Positions 15,836 through 23,453 of a DNA stretch of 64,000 bases are shown here, in pieces. The stretch is taken from assembly GCF_040782645.1 (NCBI RefSeq), contig NZ_CP160403.1, positions 868,001 through 932,000 on the forward strand. The letters run 5' to 3'. How positions within the stretch are numbered: the stretch's first letter is position 1; each line of letters begins with the position of its first letter. Under the pieces are notes generated by a model. That model was not told the DNA's origin. It did no database searches and was given only the letters and a program-made list of their open reading frames with translations. Source of the stretch: Streptomyces sp. HUAS ZL42. GTDB taxonomy: Bacteria; Actinomycetota; Actinomycetes; Streptomycetales; Streptomycetaceae. The translations under genes were made by a program, and so were the position numbers.

Positions 15836-16126
15836 TTACAGCGTCGCGGCCGTCTCCTCCCCGGAGGCGCTGCCCCCGAGCCACTGGTCCCATTCCAGGT
15901 TGAAGTCGGCGTAGCCGCCAGGATTCGGGTCACCGGTCAAGTAGTGCACGTATGTGCCGGAGTAGGTCAGGTGGACGTCCCAGGGCAGCGTCAGGTCGTA
16001 GTAGTCGGGGCTGGACTTGTCGCAGCTGATACCGACGCTGCAGGAGGTCATGTGGACCTTCTCCTGCTTGTCGAAAACGACGAGTGCCTGGCCGCACCAG
16101 CCCGCCACCGTCGACTGCCACGCCAT
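15836..16126 (-). CDS. Hypothetical small protein
   Basis: From the Met at 16126 the frame encodes 96 residues: MAWQSTVAGWCGQALVVFDK, a Cys-containing middle (TSCSVGISCDKSSPDYYDLT) and an aromatic C-terminus with HYLTGDPNPGGYADFNLEWD. It looks like a real beta-rich domain with three Cys but has no signal peptide in this form, so the N-terminus may have been lost. It overlaps a plus-strand isomerase remnant by a few bases, which suggests that a rearrangement joined two gene ends here. I do not recognise the family. Confidence 0.45.
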   Translation of the reverse strand: MAWQSTVAGWCGQALVVFDKQEKVHMTSCSVGISCDKSSPDYYDLTLPWDVHLTYSGTYVHYLTGDPNPGGYADFNLEWDQWLGGSASGEETAATL

Positions 16127-16370
16127 CGAGGGCCGCTCCTGGCGCCTCACACTCTCCGCCGACGGCGCAAGGTCCACCCGTCTCCCCACGCCCGGCACCA
16201 TGCCCGCCACCCCTGCCGGCCAGGACCCGGACGCAACCGCCGCCTCCGCCCGCGGCACCGCCGGTGACCTGGTCCTCACCCTCTACGACCGTATCCCGGT
16301 GGACTTCCTCGAACTCGACGGCGACCGACGCCTCTTCGACCTCCTTCAGGCCTGGGAACCGGAGGAGTAG
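16116..16370 (+). pseudogene. C-terminal remnant of a mycothiol-dependent maleylpyruvate isomerase-family gene
   Basis: The plus strand encodes SWRLTLSADGARSTRLP, then DATAASARGTAGDLVLTLYD and RIPVDFLELDGDRRLFDLLQ before a stop. RGTAGDLVLTLYDR is the hallmark of the MDMPI C-terminal (SCP2-like) domain of this family, whose full proteins are about 210-250 residues. The N-terminal metal-binding DinB half is absent, and the upstream sequence reads as another gene on the opposite strand. This is therefore a truncated remnant with no expected activity. Confidence 0.75.
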
Positions 16371-16569
16371 ACGCCAGACTCCGGACCGAGGTCGACGCCC
16401 TGGCCCTACTCGCCGGACCGTCCTCCAGGTCACGTTGCGAGTGCGCTGAAGCGCCGCGAACTTCGCTGTCAGCGACCAGGATTCCCTGGGTCGCGACACC
16501 TGCCGTCCTCACCGTCTGGGCAAGAAAACTCCTGTGCGCCGGCTCGCACACCTCTGCGATCATCCCTGA

Positions 16570-18741
16570 ATGGCGCACAGTCTCGAATCGCTGGTCATCC
16601 GGCACACCCACCGCCTTCCCTCTCCCAAGGGCTCCGCCGGTGAAGGAGCCACCGCCGCACGGCAGTTCGACGCGGCGCTGACATCCGTGGGCTTCAAGCT
16701 CTCGGCGGAGCTGCTGGAACGGCTGTCGGGGTTGTCCGAGGCCGCGGTCGTGCACACCGCGAGGCGGACGCTGCGCACCGTGAGCGAGATGGTGGGCGAC
16801 CACGTCCGGCACAACTCGTACTTCATCGACTTTCCGGCGAACGTGCCGGACACCGAAGAGTTCTGGATGCGGTGTGTGACGAAGGCGCTCGGCGACGAAA
16901 AGTCGCGTGAGAACGTGCTGACGCAGCTGGCACACGGGGTGCTGGACCTGCTCAGCCTCCCCACGTACGGCCGCTACCAGCACACTTACGAGGAGATGCT
17001 CGCGGCGCAGGACGAGCTGATCGCCTCGGCGGGCGACCGGGTGACCGTCCTGCACCTCGGGAAGGACCTGGACGACGAACTCACGGACTTGTACCTGGCC
17101 TTGGCGGGCAGCACGACGCCGCTGGGCGAGGACCACCTGCGCGACCTCAAGACCCTCGCCGAGCGATGCGCGCTCGGCCTCCAGCCTGAGTCGATCCCCG
17201 TCCGGGAGAACCGGGCGGTCGTCAACGAGGCCCGTCTCGCTGTGGGCGCAGACCTCCTGCTGGACACCGTCGTTGATGTGCTGCGGCTGGCCTGCGCGCT
17301 GTCGGGCGGCGACGTGACGCTGCAAGAGCCGACCCGGTTTCGCGCTCTCTCGCGGCCGGCCCGCCGTGCGCTGCTCGCGGGCCTCGACGCCGTGGTCGCT
17401 GCGAACCCCGCCAAGCTGGCCGATGTGCACGCGCATCGCGAGCCTTTCAAGCGGCTCGGTGAGCGTCTCCACCCGCACGAGTACCCGCGCTGGCCGCACG
17501 CCGCCGATGTGTTCGCCGTCGCGCGGGGCGAGAAGGAGGCGCGGTCCTTCGACAGCCGTGCCGAGAAGCTGCTCGACGAGTTCGACGTCCTCGGTGCGGT
17601 GCAGCTGCTGACGTCCGCTCCCGGCAAGCTTTTCCGCGCCCTGGACCTCCTGCTGCGTATCGCCGCCGACCAGGAGGAGCGGGACGCTGTGGTGGCCGCC
17701 GCGGTGCGGGTCGCTCCCGAGGTCTCCGGCCGGGTCGTGCTTTCGGTCCGCGAGCACTTCCAGAACCGGGAGCGGGAGACCGACCAACCCCGGATCTTCA
17801 TCAACCGCCGGGGCCGCGGCTGGGTCGATCGCGACGTCCGGCCGCCCGTCCCCACCGCCGACCGCGATCGTCTCATCGCCGCCCTCGACGCCGAGATGCG
17901 CCGCAGGCTCCCGGCGCCGGGCCGACTGCTGCTCGACCCCGACGTCCTCGACGTGGCGCTCCCGCTCAGCGGCAGGGCGACCGCGGACGGGCTCGGCGTA
18001 CTGCCACGCGGCTCGGTCTCGGCGGTCGACGGCGAACAGCTGCGCTTCTTCGTGTACTGGAAGGAGACGGAGAACCGGACCGACTACGACCTCTCGGCGC
18101 TGCTTCTCCACGCCGACTACAGCACCGACTCCTGGCTCTCCTACACAGCCCTCGAGGCTGTCGGGGGCGAGCACTCCGGCGACATCACCGAGGCGCCCGA
18201 CGGGGCCACGGAATTCATCAACCTCTCCCTGGACCGGGTACGCAGCACATTCATCGTTCCGCAGGTCAACATCTACGCGGGCGAGAGCTTCGAGGAGGTC
18301 GAGGAGTCGTTCTTCGGCTTCATGCTGCGCGACGGCGAGCAGAAGGGCCGGCCGTTCGAACCGCGCACGGTGCGGATGAAGTCGGAACTTCGCGGGGTGG
18401 GTCGAGTTGCACTGCCGCTGGTGTTCCGGCGCGAGGACGACGGGCGGTGGCGTGCGAAGTGGCTGCACCTGTATCTGAAGGGCATCTCGTCGGCCAACCG
18501 GGTCGAGGAGAACCAGCTGTCGGTCTCCAAGGTGGCGCGCGCCGTGGTGGAGCGCGAGCATCTGACGGTGCGGTACCTGATCGACCTGATGTGCGGCGAC
18601 ACCACGGCCGTGGATGTGTGGGACGGCGAGCCGGTCCCGGACGAGCCCGTGATGTACATCGGTCTCGAACGTCCCGAGGGGCTGCACCCGGACTCCCGAG
18701 TCATCACCCTTCAAAATCTGCGCGACTTGATCCCGGGCTGA
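16570..18741 (+). CDS. Large TerD-domain protein (MXAN_6230/SCO0854-like)
   Basis: An in-frame stop directly precedes the ATG at 16570, which fixes the earliest start. The 723-residue protein has a helical N-terminal region of about 430 residues of unknown function (LPTYGRYQHTYEEMLAAQDE, LHPHEYPRWPHAADVFAVAR) and a C-terminal TerD-like beta sandwich (about 500-680: LRFFVYWKETENRTDYDLSA, GEHSGDITEAPDG, IVPQVNIYAGESFEEVEESF). The acidic DxDxS-type Ca sites of classic TerD are only partly visible. Related streptomycete proteins are called MXAN_6230/SCO0854 family and often start with a RING-like domain, not seen here. A role in stress or tellurite-type membrane response is family knowledge, not shown here. 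Confidence 0.8.
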   Translation: MAHSLESLVIRHTHRLPSPKGSAGEGATAARQFDAALTSVGFKLSAELLERLSGLSEAAVVHTARRTLRTVSEMVGDHVRHNSYFIDFPANVPDTEEFWMRCVTKALGDEKSRENVLTQLAHGVLDLLSLPTYGRYQHTYEEMLAAQDELIASAGDRVTVLHLGKDLDDELTDLYLALAGSTTPLGEDHLRDLKTLAERCALGLQPESIPVRENRAVVNEARLAVGADLLLDTVVDVLRLACALSGGDVTLQEPTRFRALSRPARRALLAGLDAVVAANPAKLADVHAHREPFKRLGERLHPHEYPRWPHAADVFAVARGEKEARSFDSRAEKLLDEFDVLGAVQLLTSAPGKLFRALDLLLRIAADQEERDAVVAAAVRVAPEVSGRVVLSVREHFQNRERETDQPRIFINRRGRGWVDRDVRPPVPTADRDRLIAALDAEMRRRLPAPGRLLLDPDVLDVALPLSGRATADGLGVLPRGSVSAVDGEQLRFFVYWKETENRTDYDLSALLLHADYSTDSWLSYTALEAVGGEHSGDITEAPDGATEFINLSLDRVRSTFIVPQVNIYAGESFEEVEESFFGFMLRDGEQKGRPFEPRTVRMKSELRGVGRVALPLVFRREDDGRWRAKWLHLYLKGISSANRVEENQLSVSKVARAVVEREHLTVRYLIDLMCGDTTAVDVWDGEPVPDEPVMYIGLERPEGLHPDSRVITLQNLRDLIPG

Positions 18742-19027
18742 GTGCTAGCGTTGCCCACGGCTAGGCCATGAAGGGGCTTCCTTCTCAATTCCTTTCCTGA
18801 AACAAGTTCCTTCGCTTTCCTCGCCGTCGAATTCGACTGGGAGGCGCCCCGCGCGGCGCCTCCCAGTTTTCGTGCGCACCGGGGGCTCATCACCTCGGAA
18901 ACCAGCGTGACTTGATCCCGAGTCGACCGATAGCATTGCCTGCGGCGAGGCCATGAAAGGGGCTTCCTTCTCCTCCGCCGTGAAAGCGGCTTAAATGCGA
19001 TGAGTCCCTTCGCTTTCCTCGCCCTCG
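18701..19027 (+). repeat. Duplicated 3' end of the TerD-like gene with its downstream DNA
   Basis: Copy 1 (about 18701-18828) spans the last codons of the TerD-like gene and its trailer. Copy 2 (about 18887-19027) repeats it imperfectly: TCATCACC, then GACTTGATCCCG, then GGCCATGAAGGGGCTTCC-like, TTCGCTTTCCTCGCC. One base is missing in the coding-equivalent part of copy 2, so it is not translatable. Each copy is followed by its own GC hairpin. The simplest reading is that copy 2 is the tail of a deleted tandem paralogue. Confidence 0.75.
18837..18870 (+). terminator. Strong intrinsic terminator of the TerD-like gene
   Basis: A perfect 12-bp stem CTGGGAGGCGCC (18837-18848) and GGCGCCTCCCAG (18855-18866), with loop CCGCGC, is followed directly by TTTT. 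This is the clearest rho-independent terminator in the window, 96 bp after the stop codon. Confidence 0.9.
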
Positions 19028-19035
19028 CGTCGCTC

Positions 19036-19081
19036 CGGGCGGTGCCCGCGCTCACAGCGCGTGCGCCGCCCGAGCCGTTTT
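19036..19081 (+). terminator. Second terminator-like hairpin after repeat copy 2
   Basis: CGGGCGGTGC (19036-19045) pairs with GCGCCGCCCG (19063-19072) through one wobble pair. An inner GCGCT/AGCGC stem lies between them, and GTTTT follows after four bases. It occupies the same relative position after repeat copy 2 as the strong terminator does after copy 1, supporting descent from a duplicated gene end. Confidence 0.65.
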
Positions 19082-19394
19082 CGGGGCGTGCCTCGAGAAG
19101 CCACGCGCGAGCATCGCCGGAGCGGTCCCGCGGTGGCCGCCGTGCGCGGACGGGTCGATCAGCCGGGCGTGGCTCGGCGCCCCACAAGAGGTGCCGTTCC
19201 AGAGGTCTCCGTGCAGCCGGGCGGGCGACTTGGCGGAGTTCGCAAGGTCGGGCAGCCGCGCGCAGACGCACTCCCCGGCCTCGCAGCACCGACTGCCGAT
19301 CCCGTCCAGCCGGCACTGACCTCCTCTCGGAGAACGCCGCCGGTGTTCACCTCCGCGCCCAGGCTGCTGGGTGGACATCCCTGGCCGGTGGGTA

Positions 19395-19469
19395 TTGACC
19401 GGTCAATTGACTGATTGTACGGTCTATAGAGCCGCGGCTGGTCACAGCGCAGATCAGGCGGGAGACCGA
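19395..19469 (+). repeat. Decayed copy of the GntR-gene promoter, operator and first codons
   Basis: The 25 bases at 19402-19426 match 19774-19798 in front of the GntR gene with one mismatch. Similarity resumes at CAGATCAGGCG (A copy 19450-19460), which in the intact gene encodes QIRRE near the N-terminus. This copy also has TTGACC (19395-19400), a 17-bp spacer and TACGGT (19418-19423), a sigma-70-like promoter. It looks like the 5' end of a lost GntR paralogue. I see no gene between here and 19766. Confidence 0.7.
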
Positions 19470-19772
19470 CATGACGAATCAGGCAGGGGCCCAGCCCCCT
19501 GGCACTCGACCACCGGCTGAAATAGATCTCCGCCGTCGGTACGGCGCCGACCGCGACGGGGCCCGACGCGCCCTCAGCGGACCGGCGGAAGAAGGTCCGA
19601 TCACCCGTCATCGGTGTTCCGGAACGCTCCAGGCGCAGCCGCGCTCGCGCCGTCGCCGGCTGGGCTCCGGGGTCACCCGCGCCCCGCCCGGCAACCGCGT
19701 AGGCATGGTCGGGAGCAGCGTGCCGCCAACAAGGCGCGACGCAGACACCTGGCTGGTCGGCTGGATATCACC

Positions 19773-19798
19773 AGTCAATTGACTGAATGTACGGTCTA
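19773..19798 (+). promoter_or_regulatory. Promoter/operator of the GntR gene (perfect 12-bp palindrome)
   Basis: AGTCAATTGACT (19773-19784) is a perfect palindrome ending 17 bp before the GntR start codon. TGTACGGT just downstream resembles an extended -10 (TACGGT, 19790-19795), which would start transcription at or next to the ATG at 19802 and give a leaderless mRNA. GntR/HutC dimers bind such short palindromes, so autoregulation is likely. Confidence 0.6.
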
Positions 19799-19801
19799 GG
19801 C

Positions 19802-20515
19802 ATGACCGTGCCGCTTTACGTACAGATCAGGCGAGAGATCGAAGCGAAGATCCGGGCCGGGGACCTGCCCCCTGGCTCGCGACTGCCGACCGAGAAGGAC
19901 CTCTCCACCCAGCACGGCGTCAGCCGTGCCACGGCCCAACGTGTCCTCAACGACCTGGCCGAGGCGGGGCTGGCGATCCGCCGGAGGCGCCACGGAACGT
20001 TCGTCGCGGATGTGACGCGGCAGATCAATCTGCTGAACTTCGTCACCCCCGCGGTGGCCGCCAAGGGCGCACCGGGCAGACACGAAGTCGTTTCCGCACG
20101 GATCGTCAGGGCTGCCGACGCCATCCTGACCCTCCCCGGTGTCTCCGCCGACACAGCCGTAGTGGAACTGGTCCGCCGCAAGCTCGACGTGCGCGAGGAG
20201 CCACAGTCGGTCGAGCGGCACGTCGTTCTCTTCGCGGTGGCCCCCGACCTGCTGAACGAGAACCTCGAAGACCTCGTCACCCTGCCGTATCTGCAGCGCA
20301 GAGGAGTACCGATCGACGCGATCCGGCTCTACCTCGAGCCGGTGACCCTCGGCGAGCACGACGCCGAACTGCTGCACAGCGAAATCGGAACGCCCGCGCT
20401 GATGAGGCGCAGAGAGTTGCGTGCCGCCGACGGAAGCACCGTCGAGGTGGTCACAACCCTCGTCCGTCCGGGAACCGCCGAGTTCTTCCTGGAGGTTCCC
20501 GTGCCCGACATGTGA
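19802..20515 (+). CDS. GntR/HutC-family transcriptional regulator
   Basis: I use the ATG at 19802 (MTVPLYVQIRREIEAKI); an earlier in-frame start at 19787 lies inside the putative -10 region. Residues about 1-70 form the GntR winged helix (LPPGSRLPTEKDLSTQHGVS, RATAQRVLNDLAEAG, RRRRHGTFVAD). Residues about 85-235 form a UTRA ligand-binding domain (VELVRRKLDVREE, TPALMRRRELRAADGSTVEV). Such proteins bind small metabolites, often sugars or amino-acid derivatives, and repress neighbouring catabolic genes. The FAD-dependent oxidoreductase gene starts 36 bp downstream, so its substrate may be the inducer. Confidence 0.92.
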   Translation: MTVPLYVQIRREIEAKIRAGDLPPGSRLPTEKDLSTQHGVSRATAQRVLNDLAEAGLAIRRRRHGTFVADVTRQINLLNFVTPAVAAKGAPGRHEVVSARIVRAADAILTLPGVSADTAVVELVRRKLDVREEPQSVERHVVLFAVAPDLLNENLEDLVTLPYLQRRGVPIDAIRLYLEPVTLGEHDAELLHSEIGTPALMRRRELRAADGSTVEVVTTLVRPGTAEFFLEVPVPDM

Positions 20516-20551
20516 GCAGCGTGAAGCTGCCGGAAAGGAGATCCGCAAACC

Positions 20552-21718
20552 ATGAAGGTCATCATCATCGGTGCCGGCGTGCTGGGCCTGAGCACCGCGA
20601 GGCAGCTCGCCGTCGCCGGCGAGGACGTGCTCCTGCTCGATCAGTGGGGAGCCGGCACCGGTACTTCCTCGACCACCTTCGCCTGGACCAACTCCAGCCG
20701 GAAGCCCGACCCGGACTACCACCGTCTGAACCTGGCGGGGATGGAGGAGCACGCCAGGCTCGCCGAGCAACTGCGCGGCGCACGGTCGTACTTCCCCAGC
20801 GGGGCGCTGCAGTGGGCGGATTCCGCAAACGAGCAGCGGCTCGCCGGGAACGTGGAACGACTGCAGTCCCTCGGCTACCCCGCACACTGGGTCACGCGTG
20901 ACGAGGCACTACGGATCGCAGGCGACCTCCGCATCCCCGCGACCATCACCTCCATCGCGCACTTCCCCAGCGAGGGATACGTGTTGCCGGACCTCTTCGT
21001 GAACAACCTGCTGGCGGACGCCGAGCGGCACGGAGCCAAGTGCGTGATCGGCGAGGTCGTGGCCATCGACGACAGGCCGGACGGGGTTGCCGTCACCCTG
21101 GCCGGAGGCAAGGTCTGTACGGGCGATCGAGTAGTTCTGGCGGCAGGCCGCTGGGCACAACGGCTCGCCGCACAGGCCGGAATCGACGTTCCCATGGTGA
21201 CGGATACCGGTCGCGGAGCGCAGACCGTCGGCCTGCTCGGGTACGCCAGGTCCCCGGGACTCGACCTGCGCTGTGTGGTCCACAGCCCCGGCCTCAACCT
21301 CCGCCCCTCGGCCGGCGGGCATACCGTCCTGCAGGCTCTCGATCTGAACGCCGACGTCGATCCGGCAGACCCTCCGTCCGTGGACGGGGACATCGCGACC
21401 ACCCTCGCTCGGCGGTTCACCGCACTGCTGGCCGACCAGAGCAGGGCACCAAAGATCGACCTGCGCATCGGCTTCCGGTCACTGCCCACGGACGGCCACA
21501 CCGTCGCCGGCTATGCCTCCGCGCAGTCCCGCGTCTACTGCCTCGTCTCTCACAGCGGGGTCACCTTGGCGCCGATTCTGGGACGCCTGGTCGCGGCCGA
21601 GATCACGACCGATCAGGAGCAGGACCTCCTTGGGGCATTCCGGCCCACACGATTCACCGGCGTACGGCGCTCGGACATCGAGGTGGATCAACACGCCACG
21701 AGTCTGGGTGAGCAGTAG
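20552..21718 (+). CDS. FAD-dependent oxidoreductase (DAO family)
   Basis: The 388-residue protein begins MKVIIIGAGVLGLSTARQLA, a dinucleotide-binding GxGxxG fold for FAD; DQWGAGTGTSS fits the second flavin contact. DAO-family features continue with HRLNLAGMEEH, VVLAAGRWAQRLAAQAG (about 195-210) and the C-terminal flavin loop RSLPTDGHTVAGY and LVSHSGVTLAPILG. Family enzymes oxidise D-amino acids, sarcosine or glycine derivatives. The substrate cannot be read from sequence. AAAGGAG sits 9-10 bases before the ATG. It follows the GntR gene closely and is probably its regulated target. Confidence 0.9.
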   Translation: MKVIIIGAGVLGLSTARQLAVAGEDVLLLDQWGAGTGTSSTTFAWTNSSRKPDPDYHRLNLAGMEEHARLAEQLRGARSYFPSGALQWADSANEQRLAGNVERLQSLGYPAHWVTRDEALRIAGDLRIPATITSIAHFPSEGYVLPDLFVNNLLADAERHGAKCVIGEVVAIDDRPDGVAVTLAGGKVCTGDRVVLAAGRWAQRLAAQAGIDVPMVTDTGRGAQTVGLLGYARSPGLDLRCVVHSPGLNLRPSAGGHTVLQALDLNADVDPADPPSVDGDIATTLARRFTALLADQSRAPKIDLRIGFRSLPTDGHTVAGYASAQSRVYCLVSHSGVTLAPILGRLVAAEITTDQEQDLLGAFRPTRFTGVRRSDIEVDQHATSLGEQ

Positions 21719-21821
21719 CCGAAAGCCCTCGCATCCCCGGTGCGGCGATCAGCACCGACCCGTCGCGAACAGCTCTCCGCCGGTCGCGACCACCTTGTTT
21801 CGTACATGACGCGCCCTCACT

Positions 21822-21881
21822 TCAAAAAGAACGGCGGTTCTGCTTGTAGAGTGTCACAAGCAGAACCGCCGTTCTTTTTGA
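21822..21881. promoter_or_regulatory. Perfect 26-bp inverted repeat with nested TetR-type operators
   Basis: Bases 21822-21847 and 21856-21881 are exact reverse complements, separated by the 8 bases AGAGTGTC. Each arm contains an interrupted palindrome AGAAC-N4-GTTCT (21828-21841 and 21862-21875), a plausible TetR half-site pair. The right arm ends 14 bp before the TetR start codon, directly beside its GGGAGG ribosome site. The A5/T5 runs at the ends also allow a bidirectional terminator or an mRNA hairpin that hides the ribosome site. Confidence 0.85.
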
Positions 21882-21895
21882 GGGAGGACTCCCCT

Positions 21896-22453
21896 ATGCC
21901 CCGGCTCACCGACGCGCGCAAGGAACTCCGGCGCGCCCAGATCGCCGAGGCCGCCGTACGCTGCTTCGGCCGCCACGGCCTGGAGCGGACCTCGATCGCC
22001 GACATCATCGCCGAGTCCGGACTCTCGGCCGGCTCGATCTATGCCCACTACCGCAACAAGGCCGACCTGGTCCAGGCAGCCGCCCGCGAGGTGCTTGCCG
22101 AGCGCGCCAAGATCCTCGGGGAGCACGCCGCGAGCGATACCCCGCCCGACCCCGACGAACTGCTCGCCCGCCTGATTGCGGCGATCGACCCCGCCGAGGC
22201 CCGGGTCGGCGTACAGACCTGGGGTGAGGCGACCACCAACCCGGCCATCCGCGACATCGTCGTCGACATGACCGACCGGATGCGCGCGATGCTGCACGAC
22301 TGCGTCACGGCGTGGCTGGTCAAGGTCGAGCACCACGAACCGGCCGAGGCCCAGGAGCGCGCCATCCCGATCGCCCACCGGGTGATGGCGCTCTATCAGG
22401 CCGAACTGCTGTACACCGCCCTGCAATCACCGCCCGAGGAGACAGCGTCATGA
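21896..22453 (+). CDS. TetR-family transcriptional regulator
   Basis: The 185-residue protein is taken from the ATG at 21896, after AGGGAGG. The N-terminal helix-turn-helix reads AQIAEAAVRCFGRHGLERTS, then IADIIAESGLSAGSIYAHYR with NKADLV, typical of TetR. The C-terminal ligand domain is all helical (VGVQTWGEATTNPAIRDIV, IAHRVMALYQAELLYTALQ). The stop overlaps the aldo/keto reductase ATG (ATGA), so it is co-expressed with the two reductases. It probably represses its own operon through the palindrome just upstream and is released by an aldehyde or quinone; the inducer is inference. Confidence 0.92.
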   Translation: MPRLTDARKELRRAQIAEAAVRCFGRHGLERTSIADIIAESGLSAGSIYAHYRNKADLVQAAAREVLAERAKILGEHAASDTPPDPDELLARLIAAIDPAEARVGVQTWGEATTNPAIRDIVVDMTDRMRAMLHDCVTAWLVKVEHHEPAEAQERAIPIAHRVMALYQAELLYTALQSPPEETAS

Positions 22454-23343
22454 CCACCCCCACCGCGACGTTCGCCGACCGCACCGTCTTACGCGTCGGC
22501 TACGGCGCGTTGCAGCTCGAGCGCCTGCGCGACCGCCGCGGCGAGGCCGTCGCACTGCTGCGTCGCGCGGTCGAGTTGGGCGTCGACCATGTGGACACCG
22601 CCGAGTTCTACGGCTTCGGTTTCGTCAACGACGTGATCCGCGAGGTGCTGCGCCCCGAGGACGGCGTCCTGGTCGTCACGAAGGTCGGCGCCGACCCCAA
22701 CCCGGGCGGGCGCCTGCCGTTGCGTCTGGCGCAGCGGCCCGAGCAGCTGCGCGCCAGCGTCGAGGACAACCTGCGCAGCCTCGGCGTCGACCGACTCCCG
22801 GTGGTCAACCTCCGCCGCCTCGACTCCGGCCCCGGCCTGCGTCCCGAGGGCGACCAAGTGGTCGACCTCGACGACCAGCTCGCGGTGATGACCGCCCTGC
22901 GCGACGAGGGCAAGATAGGCGCGATCGGCCTGAGCAGCGTCACCCTCGACGGCCTTCGCCGCGCTCTGCCGGCCGGCATCGCCTGCGTGCAGAACGCCTA
23001 CAGTCTCGTCTCCCGCGGCGACGAGGACATGCTGCAACTGTGCGCGGCCGAGAGCATCGCCTGGGTGCCGTTCTTCCCGCTTGGCGGCGCCTTCCCGGGC
23101 CTGCCCAAGGCGACCGAAGAGCCGGCCGTCCACGCCGTGGCGGCGTCCCTGGGCGTCACGCCCTCCCAGGTCGGCCTCGCCTGGCTGCTGCACCACGCCC
23201 CGCACGTGCTGCTCATCCCCGGCACCGCCGACGCCGTCCACCTCGAAGCCAACATGGCGGTCAGCGAGATCACCCTCGACACTGCGACCCTCGCCACCCT
23301 CGATGCCGTCGAGTCCCGCTCCACCGCGGTCCCCATCGGCTGA
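22450..23343 (+). CDS. Aldo/keto reductase
   Basis: The 297-residue TIM-barrel protein begins at the ATG at 22450, overlapping the TetR stop. It has the catalytic features GVDHVDTAEFYGFGFVNDVI (Asp and Tyr), VLVVTKVG (Lys) and VVNLRRLD, where the usual catalytic His is replaced: LPVVNLRRLDSG against the family LVHRLD pattern. NADPH-binding elements follow (VQNAYSLVSRGDE, HHAPHVLLIPGTADAVHLEAN). Such enzymes reduce aldehydes and ketones. Substrates are unknown, and the His change fits members of the Tas/YajO-like branch. It shares the operon with a quinone-type oxidoreductase. Confidence 0.9.
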   Translation: MTTPTATFADRTVLRVGYGALQLERLRDRRGEAVALLRRAVELGVDHVDTAEFYGFGFVNDVIREVLRPEDGVLVVTKVGADPNPGGRLPLRLAQRPEQLRASVEDNLRSLGVDRLPVVNLRRLDSGPGLRPEGDQVVDLDDQLAVMTALRDEGKIGAIGLSSVTLDGLRRALPAGIACVQNAYSLVSRGDEDMLQLCAAESIAWVPFFPLGGAFPGLPKATEEPAVHAVAASLGVTPSQVGLAWLLHHAPHVLLIPGTADAVHLEANMAVSEITLDTATLATLDAVESRSTAVPIG

Positions 23344-23453
23344 CCAGAACCACCGGGACCCGGTCACGACCCCACGCCGGACCCCCTGCCGGAACTCCCG
23401 GCCACGCCGGGAACCCCTCCATTCGCCAGGCCCCGAGTTTCCAAGGACGGATC

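Noticed and set aside
16276..18714. 812-residue minus-strand frame opposite the TerD-like gene
   Set aside because: Antisense shadow produced by GC-rich third positions; composition is non-protein-like, and the plus frame has recognisable TerD motifs.
18701..19081. Repeat and hairpins as ends of an IS200/IS605-type element
   Set aside because: No TnpA or TnpB coding remnant is present, and one copy lies inside the TerD-like gene end; a duplicated gene tail explains it better.
19471..19782. 103-residue frame with a ribosome-like site before the ATG at 19471
   Set aside because: Its first codons derive from the decayed GntR copy and the rest is Arg/Pro low-complexity sequence.
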